The notes under the pieces: model-generated
What the model saw: the letters and a program-made list of their open reading frames with translations, nothing else
What the model was told of the DNA's origin: nothing
Database searches by the model: none
Shown: piece by piece, positions 54,477 to 62,725 of the stretch
Layout: every line of letters starts with the position of its first letter
Position numbering within the stretch: position 1 is the stretch's first letter
Made by a program: the position numbers and the translations under genes
Assembly (NCBI GenBank): GCA_017437145.1
Contig: JAFSBT010000007.1
Coordinates: 1-62,725, forward strand
Reading direction: 5' to 3'
Origin: Clostridia bacterium
GTDB lineage: Bacteria; Bacillota; Clostridia; TANB77; CAG-508
Length of the DNA: 62,725 nucleotides

Positions 54477-54650
54477 ATGTCAAAAAAAGCATTCCTGGCT
54501 ATATGCATCATTTCAATTGCATTTGCAATGTTTTTTTTCTTGACTACAAAGGCTGTATATGAAGCAGATTATACATATGCAGTATTTGCTGCTTTGGCTT
54601 TTGTGCAACTTGTATTAATACTTGTATCAAATCATAAAAACAAGTATTAA
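54477..54650 (+). CDS. Small membrane protein (57 aa)
   Basis: ATG 54477 lies 8 bases after GGAGG. Two hydrophobic helices (residues about 4-23 and 33-50) with short charged ends (MSKKAF.., NHKNKY). An upstream in-frame GTG would place the leader hairpins in coding sequence. Own promoter and terminator; function unknown. Confidence 0.75.
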   Translation: MSKKAFLAICIISIAFAMFFFLTTKAVYEADYTYAVFAALAFVQLVLILVSNHKNKY

Positions 54651-54667
54651 ATTGTAAAAACAAGTAA

Positions 54668-54705
54668 AGTGATTTCCCTGATGGTTTACCACCAGGGAAA
54701 TCACT
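54668..54705 (+). terminator. Strong hairpin after the 57-aa gene
   Basis: AGTGATTTCCCTG pairs perfectly with CAGGGAAATCACT around a 12-base loop, followed by TATTATTTAG. A very stable stem but a weak U-tract. Confidence 0.75.
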
Positions 54706-54831
54706 TATTATTTAGATAATTATTCACATTTGATTTTTTATATAAAATATTATAAAATAATAAGCGTTCTTTAGAATATCTGCATATTATTAAAAATAGA
54801 AAAATATATTTTATATAAAATCTTTAATAAT

Positions 54832-54859
54832 TTGACATAATAGAAAATATTGATATAAT
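54832..54859 (+). promoter_or_regulatory. Promoter of the LOG gene
   Basis: TTGACA (54832-54837), 16-base spacer, TATAAT (54854-54859). Confidence 0.75.
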
Positions 54860-54906
54860 ATATAGGATATTTAATAAAAACAAAAGAAAATGAGAGGAGT
54901 TTTTTT

Positions 54907-55488
54907 ATGAACATTTGTGTATATGGAGCAGCTAGTAGTTTAATAGATAAAAGCTATATTGAGGCTGGAAAAGAATTAGGAAGAAGAATGGTAGAAAGAG
55001 GTCATGGATTAGTTTTTGGTGGTGGCGCTCATGGAATGATGGGAGCTGTTGCTGAAGGTGTATATGAAAAAGACGGATATATTTTAGGTATAATTCCTGC
55101 TTTTTTTGAAGAAGGAGGAGCAGAAGTTTCTTTTAAAAGATGTTCAGAATTTATTTTTACAGAAACTATGAGAGAAAGGAAACAACTTTTAATGGATAAA
55201 GCAAGTGCAATTATAATGACACCAGGTGGAATAGGAACATATGATGAATTTTTTGAAGTATTAACTTTAAAACAATTAGGAAGACACAATAAACCTATAG
55301 TTATTTATGATATAAACGATTATTTTAAAGAAATGGATTATATGATGGATAAGTCTATAGAAAAAGAGTTTATAACACAAGACTGTAAAGATTTATATAT
55401 GATGTCAAGTGATATAAATGAAATTTTAGATTATATTGAAAATTATGATGAGAAAGATATTGATTTAAGTAAAGTAAAAATAAGATAA
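54907..55488 (+). CDS. LOG family protein (nucleoside 5'-monophosphate phosphoribohydrolase-like)
   Basis: 193 aa. Rossmann-like GAASSLIDKSYIEAGKELG, VFGGGAHGMMGAVAEG, and the signature PGGIGTYDEFFEV (residues about 101-113). Family enzymes cut nucleotide 5'-monophosphates to base plus ribose phosphate. GAGAGGAG upstream. Leads into ftsY by 17 bases. Confidence 0.92.
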   Translation: MNICVYGAASSLIDKSYIEAGKELGRRMVERGHGLVFGGGAHGMMGAVAEGVYEKDGYILGIIPAFFEEGGAEVSFKRCSEFIFTETMRERKQLLMDKASAIIMTPGGIGTYDEFFEVLTLKQLGRHNKPIVIYDINDYFKEMDYMMDKSIEKEFITQDCKDLYMMSSDINEILDYIENYDEKDIDLSKVKIR

Positions 55489-55505
55489 TTTGAAAAGAGG
55501 TACTT

Positions 55506-56399
55506 ATGGGATTCTTTGATAAATTAAAAACAGGACTTGGAAAAACTAGAAATAACTTTAATAATATTTTTAGTAATTTTAGAAAAGTAGATGAAGAATT
55601 TTTAGAAGAATTAGAAGAAAATTTAATAATGTCTGATATTGGAGTAGATACATCAGTAAAAATTATAAGTGAATTAAGAACAAGAATAAAAAAAGAAAAT
55701 ATACAAGATGAAGAAAATGTAAAAAAAGCATTAAGAGAGGAAATGGCAAAAGTTTTGGACATTCCTAATAAGGAATTGAAACTAGAAACAAAACCTTCTG
55801 TTATTCTTGTAGTAGGAGTTAATGGTGTAGGAAAAACTACTTCAATTGGAAAAATAGCAAATAGATTGAAAAAAGATGGAAAAAAAGTTGTTGTTGCAGC
55901 AGCAGATACTTTTAGAGCAGCTGCTGTAGAACAATTAGATATATGGGCGAACAGAGCAGGAGTTGGAATTGTAAAAAGAGCAGAAGGTGCAGATCCAGCA
56001 TCTGTAGTGTTTGATGCTATAAAAGAAGTAAAAGAACAAAATGCAGATGTATTAATATGTGATACAGCTGGAAGATTGCATAATAAAAAATATTTAATGG
56101 ACGAGCTATTAAAAATTGAAAAGGTAATTGATAAAGAATTACCAAATGCATCAAAAGAAGTATTATTAGTTTTAGATGCCACAACAGGACAAAATGCTAT
56201 AATGCAAGTTAAAGCATTTAAAGAAACAGTAGATATTTCTGGAATAGTATTAACAAAATTAGATGGTACAGCGAAAGGTGGAGTAGTTTTAGGAATCGTT
56301 TCTGAAAATCAAATACCAATTAAATTTATAGGTGTTGGAGAACAAATAGATGACATGGAAATTTTTGATAGCAAAGACTTTGTTGAAGCTATAATTTAA
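55506..56399 (+). CDS. ftsY: Signal recognition particle receptor FtsY
   Basis: 297 aa, NG domain only, without the long acidic N-terminal A domain. G1 VVGVNGVGKTTSIGK, DTFRAAAVEQL, DTAGRLHNK, TKLDGTAKGG, GVGEQIDDM. Docks SRP-ribosome complexes at SecY. GAAAAGAGG upstream. Confidence 0.97.
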   Translation: MGFFDKLKTGLGKTRNNFNNIFSNFRKVDEEFLEELEENLIMSDIGVDTSVKIISELRTRIKKENIQDEENVKKALREEMAKVLDIPNKELKLETKPSVILVVGVNGVGKTTSIGKIANRLKKDGKKVVVAAADTFRAAAVEQLDIWANRAGVGIVKRAEGADPASVVFDAIKEVKEQNADVLICDTAGRLHNKKYLMDELLKIEKVIDKELPNASKEVLLVLDATTGQNAIMQVKAFKETVDISGIVLTKLDGTAKGGVVLGIVSENQIPIKFIGVGEQIDDMEIFDSKDFVEAII

Positions 56400-56421
56400 A
56401 CAAAGAAAAGGATGGTTGAAC

Positions 56422-59181
56422 ATGAAAAATAAAAGAAGATTATTTGTGATTTTATTTTTAATTCTTTATATTTTATATTTGTGCATTTCACTACGTGGAC
56501 AATATTTACAAATGTTACAAATTGGTTCAGAATATACAGAAGTATTTATGCAAAATATAAAATATAAGGCAATAGTTATAATTAGTAATTTTATAATTGT
56601 TTTTCTTTCTACATATATAACAACTTTATTTATAAAAAAAGGTTTAAAGAAATTTTTTGTAGAAGAAAATAAAGAGATGCCTAAACTACCAAATAAATCT
56701 ATTTCATTAGTTTTTGGAGTAATAATAAGTATGATTACATCTAATTTACTTGTTGAAAAAGTAGCTTTACTTTTTAATAGTACTTTATTTGGATTTGGAG
56801 ACCCGGTTTTTGGGGCAGATATTGGATATTATATTTTTCAACAACCATTTCTAGAAATGATATTATATTATTTAATAGGACTAGTAATATTCCTTTCTGT
56901 ATATATTGCAGCTTATTATATAATAGCATTTAATAAATATTTTAAAGAAGGTATCAATGTTGAAACATTGAAGAAAAATACATTTATAAAACAACTTTTA
57001 GTAAATGTAGTTTTTATAGTTCTCTTAATTTCATCTTTAACTTTTGTTAATATTCAAAACGTTGTTTTAGAAGAATTTATAGAAATAAATAATGGGACAA
57101 AACTTGTAGGAGCAGGCCTTAGTGAAATTACTGTTAAAACATGGGGAAATAGAATTTTTGCAATTATTATAATTATAAGTGCTATTTTGACTATAGTACA
57201 AATCAAAAAACAAAAATTTAAAAAAGTTCCTTATATAATTGGTATTATACCTGCTTATTTAGTTCTTCAATTTATAGTAATGGTAGGATTTAATTTAATA
57301 TATGTAAATAACAATAAACTAGACAAGGAAAAAACTTATATTGATTACAACATAGAATATACAAAAAAGGCTTATGCTCTTGAAATAGACGAATTAGAGC
57401 TTAAAGAAGATAAAGATTTCACTTCAGCTATTTCAAACAATAAAGAAGTAACTCAAAATATAAATTTATTAAATGAAGATACAATATTAGCATCATTAAA
57501 AGAATATCAAACAAATTCAGGATATTATAAATTTACATCAGCCAAAGAAAATTTATATAAAATTGGCGAAGAGGAAAAATTATTATATCTTTCACCAAGA
57601 GAAATCATAAGTAATGATACAAGAACATATAAAAATAGAACATATGAATATACACATGGATATGGATTCGTATTAACTTCTGCAACAAATACTGATGAAA
57701 ATGGAAAAGTAGAATATATACAAAGTGGCTTTGAAGAACAAGATGATGTAATAAATGTAGAGGAAAAAAGAATATATTTTGGATTAGAAACTAATGATGC
57801 AATTATTGTTGAATCTAATAGAGAAGAAGAATATGATTATCCTGAATCAAATTCAACAAACAAAAAAAACAGTTATAAAGGAACGGCTGGATTAAATTTA
57901 AATTTTGTTGATAGATTAATTTTAGCGATAAATGAAAAAAATATGGGTATAGCATTTTCTGGTAAAAATACAGAAAACAGTAAGATAATAACAAAAAGAA
58001 ATATTATTGATAGAGCAAAAACAATAATGCCATATTTAATTTATGATGAAAAACCTTACTTAGTAGTAACTGATGACGGAGATTTAATATGGGTTATAGA
58101 TGCATATACCACAACCAATAATTATCCGTATTCTCAAAGAACTACAATTGAGGTCGACGGAGAAAAACAAGATATAAATTATATAAGAAATTCTGTAAAA
58201 GTACTAGTAGATGCTTATGATGGAACGATTAACTTTTATATAACCGATGAAACAGACCCTATTATAATTGCATATAGAAATTTATATAAAAATTTATTTA
58301 AAAGTATAGAAGATATTCCAAAAGGTATACAGGAAAAATTTGTGTATTCAGAATATTTATATAATATACAAGCTGAAATGTTAAAAACATATCATAACAC
58401 ACAATCTGATATATTATATAGAGCAGATGATATTTGGGATATAGCAAAGGAAAGTACTTCAGCAGTAACTACAATTTCTGGAACGTATATAAAACCTTAT
58501 TATACAATGTTAAAAACAATAAATAATGAAAATGCTCAAATGGGATTAGTAGTTCCATATACTATATCTGGAAAGCAAAATATAATTTCTTATTTAGTTG
58601 GAACTAACGATGGAAAGTTAAAGATATATAAATTTTCATCAGATTCAGCAATTTTAGGAACTTTACAGCTAGATAATTTAATTAAAGAAGATGAAAAAAT
58701 ATCATCAGAAATAGAAAAATTAAATGTAGTAGGAAGTAAAACTGTAAAAAATACAATAATAGTACCTATTGATAATACTTTAATATATGTTGTACCAATT
58801 TATCAAGTTATGCTAAATGAATCAAATCAAGTACCAACATTAAAAAAAGTAGTTGTAGCGTGTGAAAATAAAATTGCTATAGGAGAGAACCTGGAAACCG
58901 CATTTAGCAATTTACTATCTCAAGAAGCGGTCAGCTTTGAAGTACAAACTACAGATAGCAAAGATGGTATTATAGAAGAGATTATAAAAGCTAATACTAA
59001 CTTAAAAACTTCTTTGAAAACTAATAATTGGGAAATGTTTGGAAGGGATTTAGCAACATTAGAAGAATTAATTGATAAATTAGAAAAAATGCATCAAGAA
59101 GATAAAACAGAACAATTACCAGAAGGACAAATGGAAAATGAAATAGAAGAGAACTTTGAAAACAATGTTCTAACTCAATAA
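56422..59181 (+). CDS. UPF0182 family membrane protein
   Basis: 919 aa from ATG 56422. Seven TM helices in the first 310 residues, including the family-typical loop FGFGDPVFGADIGYYIFQQPF, then a large extracytoplasmic domain with YGFVLTSATNTDENGK and the conserved IRNSVKVLVDAYDGTINFY segment. Role unknown in the family (COG1615). Acidic C-terminal end. Confidence 0.92.
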   Translation: MKNKRRLFVILFLILYILYLCISLRGQYLQMLQIGSEYTEVFMQNIKYKAIVIISNFIIVFLSTYITTLFIKKGLKKFFVEENKEMPKLPNKSISLVFGVIISMITSNLLVEKVALLFNSTLFGFGDPVFGADIGYYIFQQPFLEMILYYLIGLVIFLSVYIAAYYIIAFNKYFKEGINVETLKKNTFIKQLLVNVVFIVLLISSLTFVNIQNVVLEEFIEINNGTKLVGAGLSEITVKTWGNRIFAIIIIISAILTIVQIKKQKFKKVPYIIGIIPAYLVLQFIVMVGFNLIYVNNNKLDKEKTYIDYNIEYTKKAYALEIDELELKEDKDFTSAISNNKEVTQNINLLNEDTILASLKEYQTNSGYYKFTSAKENLYKIGEEEKLLYLSPREIISNDTRTYKNRTYEYTHGYGFVLTSATNTDENGKVEYIQSGFEEQDDVINVEEKRIYFGLETNDAIIVESNREEEYDYPESNSTNKKNSYKGTAGLNLNFVDRLILAINEKNMGIAFSGKNTENSKIITKRNIIDRAKTIMPYLIYDEKPYLVVTDDGDLIWVIDAYTTTNNYPYSQRTTIEVDGEKQDINYIRNSVKVLVDAYDGTINFYITDETDPIIIAYRNLYKNLFKSIEDIPKGIQEKFVYSEYLYNIQAEMLKTYHNTQSDILYRADDIWDIAKESTSAVTTISGTYIKPYYTMLKTINNENAQMGLVVPYTISGKQNIISYLVGTNDGKLKIYKFSSDSAILGTLQLDNLIKEDEKISSEIEKLNVVGSKTVKNTIIVPIDNTLIYVVPIYQVMLNESNQVPTLKKVVVACENKIAIGENLETAFSNLLSQEAVSFEVQTTDSKDGIIEEIIKANTNLKTSLKTNNWEMFGRDLATLEELIDKLEKMHQEDKTEQLPEGQMENEIEENFENNVLTQ

Positions 59182-59195
59182 TGAATAATATTTAT

Positions 59196-59226
59196 AAAAA
59201 CACCTAAAATATAAATAGGTGTTTTT
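59196..59226 (+). terminator. Hairpin that ends UPF0182 and contains the next ribosome site
   Basis: AAAAACACCTA (59196-59206) pairs with TAGGTGTTTTT (59216-59226) across a nine-base loop. The TTTTT run touches the next ATG, and the AGGTG of the right arm is the only candidate ribosome site for it. Confidence 0.75.
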
Positions 59227-59505
59227 ATGTTTAAAAAAATAAATAAAAAGATAGATTGTATTAATGATAAATTACAAAAGTCAAATATATATGAGCTCGG
59301 ATATATTTTAGGAAGTAAAAAAGAAATAATAAAAAGAAATTTATTAGCAGGTATATTTAGAGGAGTAGGGATAGGTATAGGAGTTACACTAATAACGGCA
59401 ATAATCATAGCATTTTTACAAAGAATAATAAAACTAAATATTCCTGTTATAAGCGATTATATTGTGGATATAGTAGAAATTGTGGAGAATAATAAAAGGT
59501 ATTAA
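59227..59505 (+). CDS. DUF5665-like small membrane protein (92 aa)
   Basis: Basic N-terminal half with ELGYILGSKKEIIKRNLLAG, then a glycine-rich TM helix (GVGIGIGVTLITAIIIAFL) and a second hydrophobic stretch; the pattern matches DUF5665 as I recall it. Function unknown. Its start is buried in the hairpin before it. Confidence 0.75.
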   Translation: MFKKINKKIDCINDKLQKSNIYELGYILGSKKEIIKRNLLAGIFRGVGIGIGVTLITAIIIAFLQRIIKLNIPVISDYIVDIVEIVENNKRY

Positions 59506-59538
59506 AATTAGGTATGTAATTTGAAATTGTAGAGAAAA

Positions 59539-59563
59539 TGTAGGGGCGACCATTGGTCGTCCG
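59539..59563. repeat. TGTAGGGG palindromic repeat unit (left of a separated pair)
   Basis: TGTAGGGGCGACCATTGGTC then GTCCG. Its inverted partner lies at 59680-59704; between them is about 115 bases of AT-rich DNA without a gene. Confidence 0.88.
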
Positions 59564-59679
59564 TTCTTTATAGGAATACCCGATATTATAATTTTGTCAT
59601 AGGATATTTTTTTATAGATGTATTTTATTTAAGATTTTTGTTTTAGTAATTTATTAATTTAAGAAAATTCTTCGAAGTG

Positions 59680-59704
59680 CGGACGACCAATGGTCGCCCC
59701 TACA
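59680..59704. repeat. TGTAGGGG palindromic repeat unit (right of a separated pair)
   Basis: CGGACGACCAATGGTCG then CCCCTACA, the exact reverse complement in plan of the unit at 59539. Bases 59506-59811 hold this pair and a promoter, nothing else that I can see. Confidence 0.88.
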
Positions 59705-59752
59705 ATGTTTTAAATGAATTTATTATTTCAACAAAATTTTTTCATTTATTAA

Positions 59753-59782
59753 TTGTACAAAAATAATTTAATATGATATACT
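59753..59782 (+). promoter_or_regulatory. Probable promoter of the 742-aa gene
   Basis: TTGTAC (59753-59758), 18-base spacer, TATACT (59777-59782). Confidence 0.5.
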
Positions 59783-59811
59783 TTTTAAAGAAAAACACAC
59801 GAGAGGAGAAA

Positions 59812-62040
59812 ATGTTGAATACAGAAGAAAATATAATAGGAAAACTAAATTACATAGGATTAGATTTAAATAATATACCAACAGAAATTATGGAGTTTAA
59901 AAATTTAGAGTTCAGACCAAAAAATAGTGAAGAGATTAAATATTATAAAGTATATAAATATGTCAATGTTAAGGATATAAAAATATTAATTAGTCCAACA
60001 AATAGGCTTGATGCTATTGAAACAAGGTATTCGAAAGCAAGCCCTATATATGAATATTTGGATTCAGAAAATGAAGAAAACACTGAAAAACACACAATGT
60101 TTTTAAAAATGTTGAATGATATTAATATAAATGATATTGAATATCTTGAAGAAAAACAAAAAAATTTAAAGAATCATATTCCTTTTGAAATAAAGTTCAG
60201 CAAAGATTATTTATGGCAAGTGTATTATTCTGAAAATACAAATCAATATTTTATGCTTGCACCAATAAATGATTCAGAACATGAAGCTCTATTCTATGTA
60301 TTGAAAAAACAATTAGAAAATAGAAATGAAAAAATATTTATTCCAATTTGTTATGAAAATTATTCACAGGAATACTTAAAACAAAAAGAAATTGAGGAAA
60401 TAGAAAGAGAATTGTGGCTTTTTGCAAAAGAATGGCCAATAACATATGAAGTGTATAATGTTGATAATCAAAAGACTATAAGCATAGTTGGAAAAGCTAA
60501 TATTTATGAAAATATAAAGAGCCTATATAAAATAGAATTAACTAATAAGGATGAGGCTTTTCAGTTTTATAAATTATTAAAAGCATTATTTATATTACAA
60601 ACAGAACTTCCTCATTATTACAAATTCACAATAAAAATAAATGACAAGGGTGGAATTGAATTCTTTCATCAAAATAAAGACAAAATTCAATATGAAAATT
60701 TAGCTAGTTTTATAAAACACGAATACATAAAAGCTATGGAAAAAAGTGTGAAAACAAGGGAAAGTAAAATAAATTTAGAGAAAACTATAAAAATCTTAAA
60801 AGAACAATCAAAACAATTAGAAGAAGAATATCTTTTTAGAGAAAAACAAATTTCTACATTTTTAGATTGTAAAAAAACTTTTTTCGGTAAAGTTAAATAT
60901 TTCTTTAAATACAAAAAAATAGTAGAAGAAAAACAAGAAAATAAAACTAAAGAACAAGCAGAAGTAAACAAGCAAAAAATTCATTATTGTGAAAGACAAG
61001 AAATAAAAGAAAATTATACATTAGAAGAAATCATAACTATTTGTAAACAATTAGATGTAGAAACAATTCAGGTGAGAAATCTTGAATTAGATATAGAAGC
61101 TTTGAAAAGCAAAAATCAAAAAATGGAAGTTAAAATAAAAAATTCAATAAAATATATAAAAGAAATTGATAACCATAAAAAGAGTATTTTTGATTTTTGG
61201 AGATTTACAAATCAAGAGAGCTTAATGATGTTAAACGAGGGAGAAGCTTTAGAAGAAAATAAAAAACATTTAAAAAGAGTGTTTAATTATGAAATGGATA
61301 TTGAAGATGTTGCAAAAAAAATTGATGCAGCTAATAGAAATACTTTATCAAATGAAGAATTAGATAGTATTTTTATTGCGTCTACAGATATAATAAAAGA
61401 TATAAATGCAATTTTAGAAGATAAATTTCTAACAGAAGAAAATTTAAACAATCTAAAACAGCAGGCTTTAAAAGAAGAGAAACTAGTATCAAAAGAAGAT
61501 TTTGATATATTTGGAGGATTTACAAATAATACAGAAATAAAAAATATATCTTCGAAGCAACACAGAGAAAAGAAAAGAGATAAATTTACAATATTAGGTA
61601 TAACACAAGATACAACTTTAGAAGAATATGTTGAAAAAATAAAATTTATAATAAATAATATAGAAGAAGCTTTGAAAAAAATACAAAATGAAATTGAAAT
61701 GCCAATATATATGATTGGAAAAGAAATGAATAAAAGAATAAATGTTTTTGATATTAATGCAGAACGTATTTTGGAAGATATAAAGAAAATGGAAACAGAA
61801 GAAATAAACTTATACAAAGTAATTTTAAAAGAAAAATCTAATCTTATAGGATTATCTAATATTATTTACTATTACAATATAAATAAAACGCTTCCATTAG
61901 GAATGGACGAAGCAGAGAAAGTTTTAATAGATAAAGAAAAACTAGAATTAGAATTAATTAACGAGGATTATAATAACATTGTTTATGATGAAAACGGAAA
62001 AATTGTAACAAAGAAGATTTGTATTTTTGAATACAAATAA
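59812..62040 (+). CDS. Large uncharacterised coiled-coil protein (742 aa)
   Basis: ATG 59812 lies after GAGAGGAG; the earlier in-frame ATG (59773) overlaps the promoter. Residues 1-300 appear globular with FFxxEYIKAMEKSVK at the end; residues about 305-350, 415-440 and 590-680 are Lys/Glu-rich helices consistent with coiled coil. A basic KVKYFFKYKK patch (around 363-372) could contact membrane or nucleic acid. No catalytic motif or signal peptide. Followed closely by 62058. Confidence 0.7.
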   Translation: MLNTEENIIGKLNYIGLDLNNIPTEIMEFKNLEFRPKNSEEIKYYKVYKYVNVKDIKILISPTNRLDAIETRYSKASPIYEYLDSENEENTEKHTMFLKMLNDININDIEYLEEKQKNLKNHIPFEIKFSKDYLWQVYYSENTNQYFMLAPINDSEHEALFYVLKKQLENRNEKIFIPICYENYSQEYLKQKEIEEIERELWLFAKEWPITYEVYNVDNQKTISIVGKANIYENIKSLYKIELTNKDEAFQFYKLLKALFILQTELPHYYKFTIKINDKGGIEFFHQNKDKIQYENLASFIKHEYIKAMEKSVKTRESKINLEKTIKILKEQSKQLEEEYLFREKQISTFLDCKKTFFGKVKYFFKYKKIVEEKQENKTKEQAEVNKQKIHYCERQEIKENYTLEEIITICKQLDVETIQVRNLELDIEALKSKNQKMEVKIKNSIKYIKEIDNHKKSIFDFWRFTNQESLMMLNEGEALEENKKHLKRVFNYEMDIEDVAKKIDAANRNTLSNEELDSIFIASTDIIKDINAILEDKFLTEENLNNLKQQALKEEKLVSKEDFDIFGGFTNNTEIKNISSKQHREKKRDKFTILGITQDTTLEEYVEKIKFIINNIEEALKKIQNEIEMPIYMIGKEMNKRINVFDINAERILEDIKKMETEEINLYKVILKEKSNLIGLSNIIYYYNINKTLPLGMDEAEKVLIDKEKLELELINEDYNNIVYDENGKIVTKKICIFEYK

Positions 62041-62057
62041 AAGAAAAAGGAGATAAC

Positions 62058-62528
62058 ATGAAACAAATTGGGATTATATTTTTATCAATAGCTTTAATTG
62101 GAGTAATAGTTGGAACTTTGGTATATATAGTTAGTTTTTGTTTTAATATGGAGCTGATTGGTCTTTTGGGTGCATTTTTTATTGTTAGCGGAATGGCTTT
62201 TCTGGTATTAGGAGCAATTTTGATGATAATTGATATTTTTTTTGTTTCAAAAGGAGTAAAATCAAGAGATTTATCTAATAAAGGAGAAAAGATATTGGCA
62301 GAATATCAAGGAATGGAAAGAACTTGTCTTAGACTCATGACAATATCCGGGACGCATGTGATTGTTTGTAAAGGTTTTTATCAAGGAAAAGAATATACTT
62401 TTAGAAGCGAACCGCTTTCATATAATCCTAAAGAAATTATAGAAAGAAAAAATATAACAAATTTTCCTGTATATCTAGATAAAAATGATCCGAGAAAATA
62501 TTATATGTCACTAGATGAATTGAAATAA
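62058..62528 (+). CDS. Membrane protein with DUF3592-like domain (156 aa)
   Basis: Two N-terminal TM helices (about residues 5-28, 35-58), then a beta-rich domain with GKEYTFRSEPLSYNP and FPVYLDKNDPRKYYM, a layout seen in DUF3592-type proteins (small barrel, then x-V-x-(D/N)-P). Starts 17 bases after the 742-aa gene, with AAGGAG. Probably one transcript with it. Confidence 0.65.
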   Translation: MKQIGIIFLSIALIGVIVGTLVYIVSFCFNMELIGLLGAFFIVSGMAFLVLGAILMIIDIFFVSKGVKSRDLSNKGEKILAEYQGMERTCLRLMTISGTHVIVCKGFYQGKEYTFRSEPLSYNPKEIIERKNITNFPVYLDKNDPRKYYMSLDELK

Positions 62529-62534
62529 AATTAA

Positions 62535-62577
62535 AAGAACTTATTTTATAAGATTTGTAGAATAGGTTCTTTTTTTA
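62535..62577 (+). terminator. Terminator after the DUF3592-like gene
   Basis: AAGAAC / GTTCTT stem extended by CTATTT-type pairing, then TTTTTTT (62571-62577). Confidence 0.7.
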
Positions 62578-62601
62578 TATATTACATTTTTGTTACAATG
62601 A

Positions 62602-62630
62602 TTGACAAGGAAAATAGAATCTTATAAAAT
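62602..62630 (+). promoter_or_regulatory. Promoter at the right edge
   Basis: TTGACA (62602-62607), 17-base spacer, TAAAAT (62625-62630) overlapping TATAAA. Drives the truncated gene at 62679. Confidence 0.7.
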
Positions 62631-62678
62631 ATATATAAATTATAAATTAATACAAAAGAAAAAGGGGAAAGAAATTTA

Positions 62679-62725
62679 TGAAGTCTGTAAGCCTTGGCGC
62701 AGTACACACACACACACACACACAC
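62679..62725 (+). CDS. Start of an unidentified gene, cut by the window edge
   Basis: ATG lies about 10 bases after AAAAGGGGAAAG. Visible residues MKSVSLGAV run in frame into the (CA)n tract, which would encode His-Thr repeats, so only the first nine residues are trustworthy. GC-richer than neighbours, like the other small single-gene units. Confidence 0.45.
62704..62725. repeat. (AC)11 dinucleotide tract at right edge
   Basis: Twenty-two bases, the same length as the left-edge tract, interrupting a newly started reading frame. Confidence 0.9.

Noticed and set aside
55370..56182. 270-codon minus-strand frame opposite ftsY
   Set aside because: The low-GC coding strand produces long Ser/Phe-rich antisense frames; ftsY is unmistakable here.
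61287..61817. 176-codon minus-strand frame within the 742-aa gene
   Set aside because: Antisense of a Lys/Glu/Ile-rich coding region with no ribosome site.

Overview
The window reads as chromosomal DNA from a very AT-rich, low-GC Gram-positive bacterium, most likely an uncultured gut-type member of the Clostridia. The evidence is the AT-rich codon use, strong AGGAGG ribosome-binding sites, the ireB-ruvX-DUF1292 cluster, an LtaS-type sulfatase, a zinc-type S14, and the tig-clpP-clpX and lepA neighbourhoods. TGA is used as a stop and TGG as Trp, so the code is standard. The lineage is an inference. Both ends of the window are exactly 22 bases of (CA)n that run into open reading frames. They look like assembly breakpoints, and the first and last genes are cut there.

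Layout. 1-6.7 kb: a truncated SLC13-type permease, a free-standing small gene, then an unusual three-gene unit (secreted two-TM protein; a CpaE/MinD-like protein with AT-hook and acidic repeats; a GAF plus degenerate GGDEF protein) reading into ireB, ruvX and a DUF1292 gene. 7-9 kb: rpsB-tsf behind a consensus promoter and folded leader. 9-27 kb: one long S10-spc-alpha ribosomal cluster (rpsJ to rplQ, with secY, adk, map, infA and rpoA). It lacks rpmD, carries an extra 54-codon gene between rplW and rplB, and is interrupted by several long hairpin elements. 27-33 kb: comF, a KAP-like P-loop ATPase, a left-handed beta-helix protein and a tandem pair of paralogous membrane proteins. 32.6-36.1 kb: tig, clpP, clpX. 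36-44.8 kb: small membrane and hydrolase genes, lepA, a protein-kinase-like gene, a VOC protein, an RlmB-type methyltransferase, pfkA and upp. 44.8-52 kb: ltaS-like (minus), glmM, metG, a deoxynucleoside-kinase-like gene and a frameshifted gltD-like gene. 52-62.7 kb: a PpiC foldase and hemolysin III (minus), tRNA-Thr, LOG, ftsY, UPF0182, DUF5665 and large uncharacterised proteins.

Most genes are core translation, secretion, proteostasis and envelope functions. The most interesting content lies between the genes. Six copies of a roughly 105-130 bp hairpin element (five inside the ribosomal operon, one after lepA) keep base pairing while their sequence changes, with an invariant C:C mismatch and conserved internal loops. 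There are also about twenty copies of a TGTAGGGG palindrome with covarying cores, a two-copy double-hairpin module upstream of rpsB and tig, and a three-copy hairpin-plus-Shine-Dalgarno segment in front of rplN, clpP and upp. A scattered class of single small-protein genes, each with its own promoter and terminator and with base composition unlike the neighbours, also stands out.
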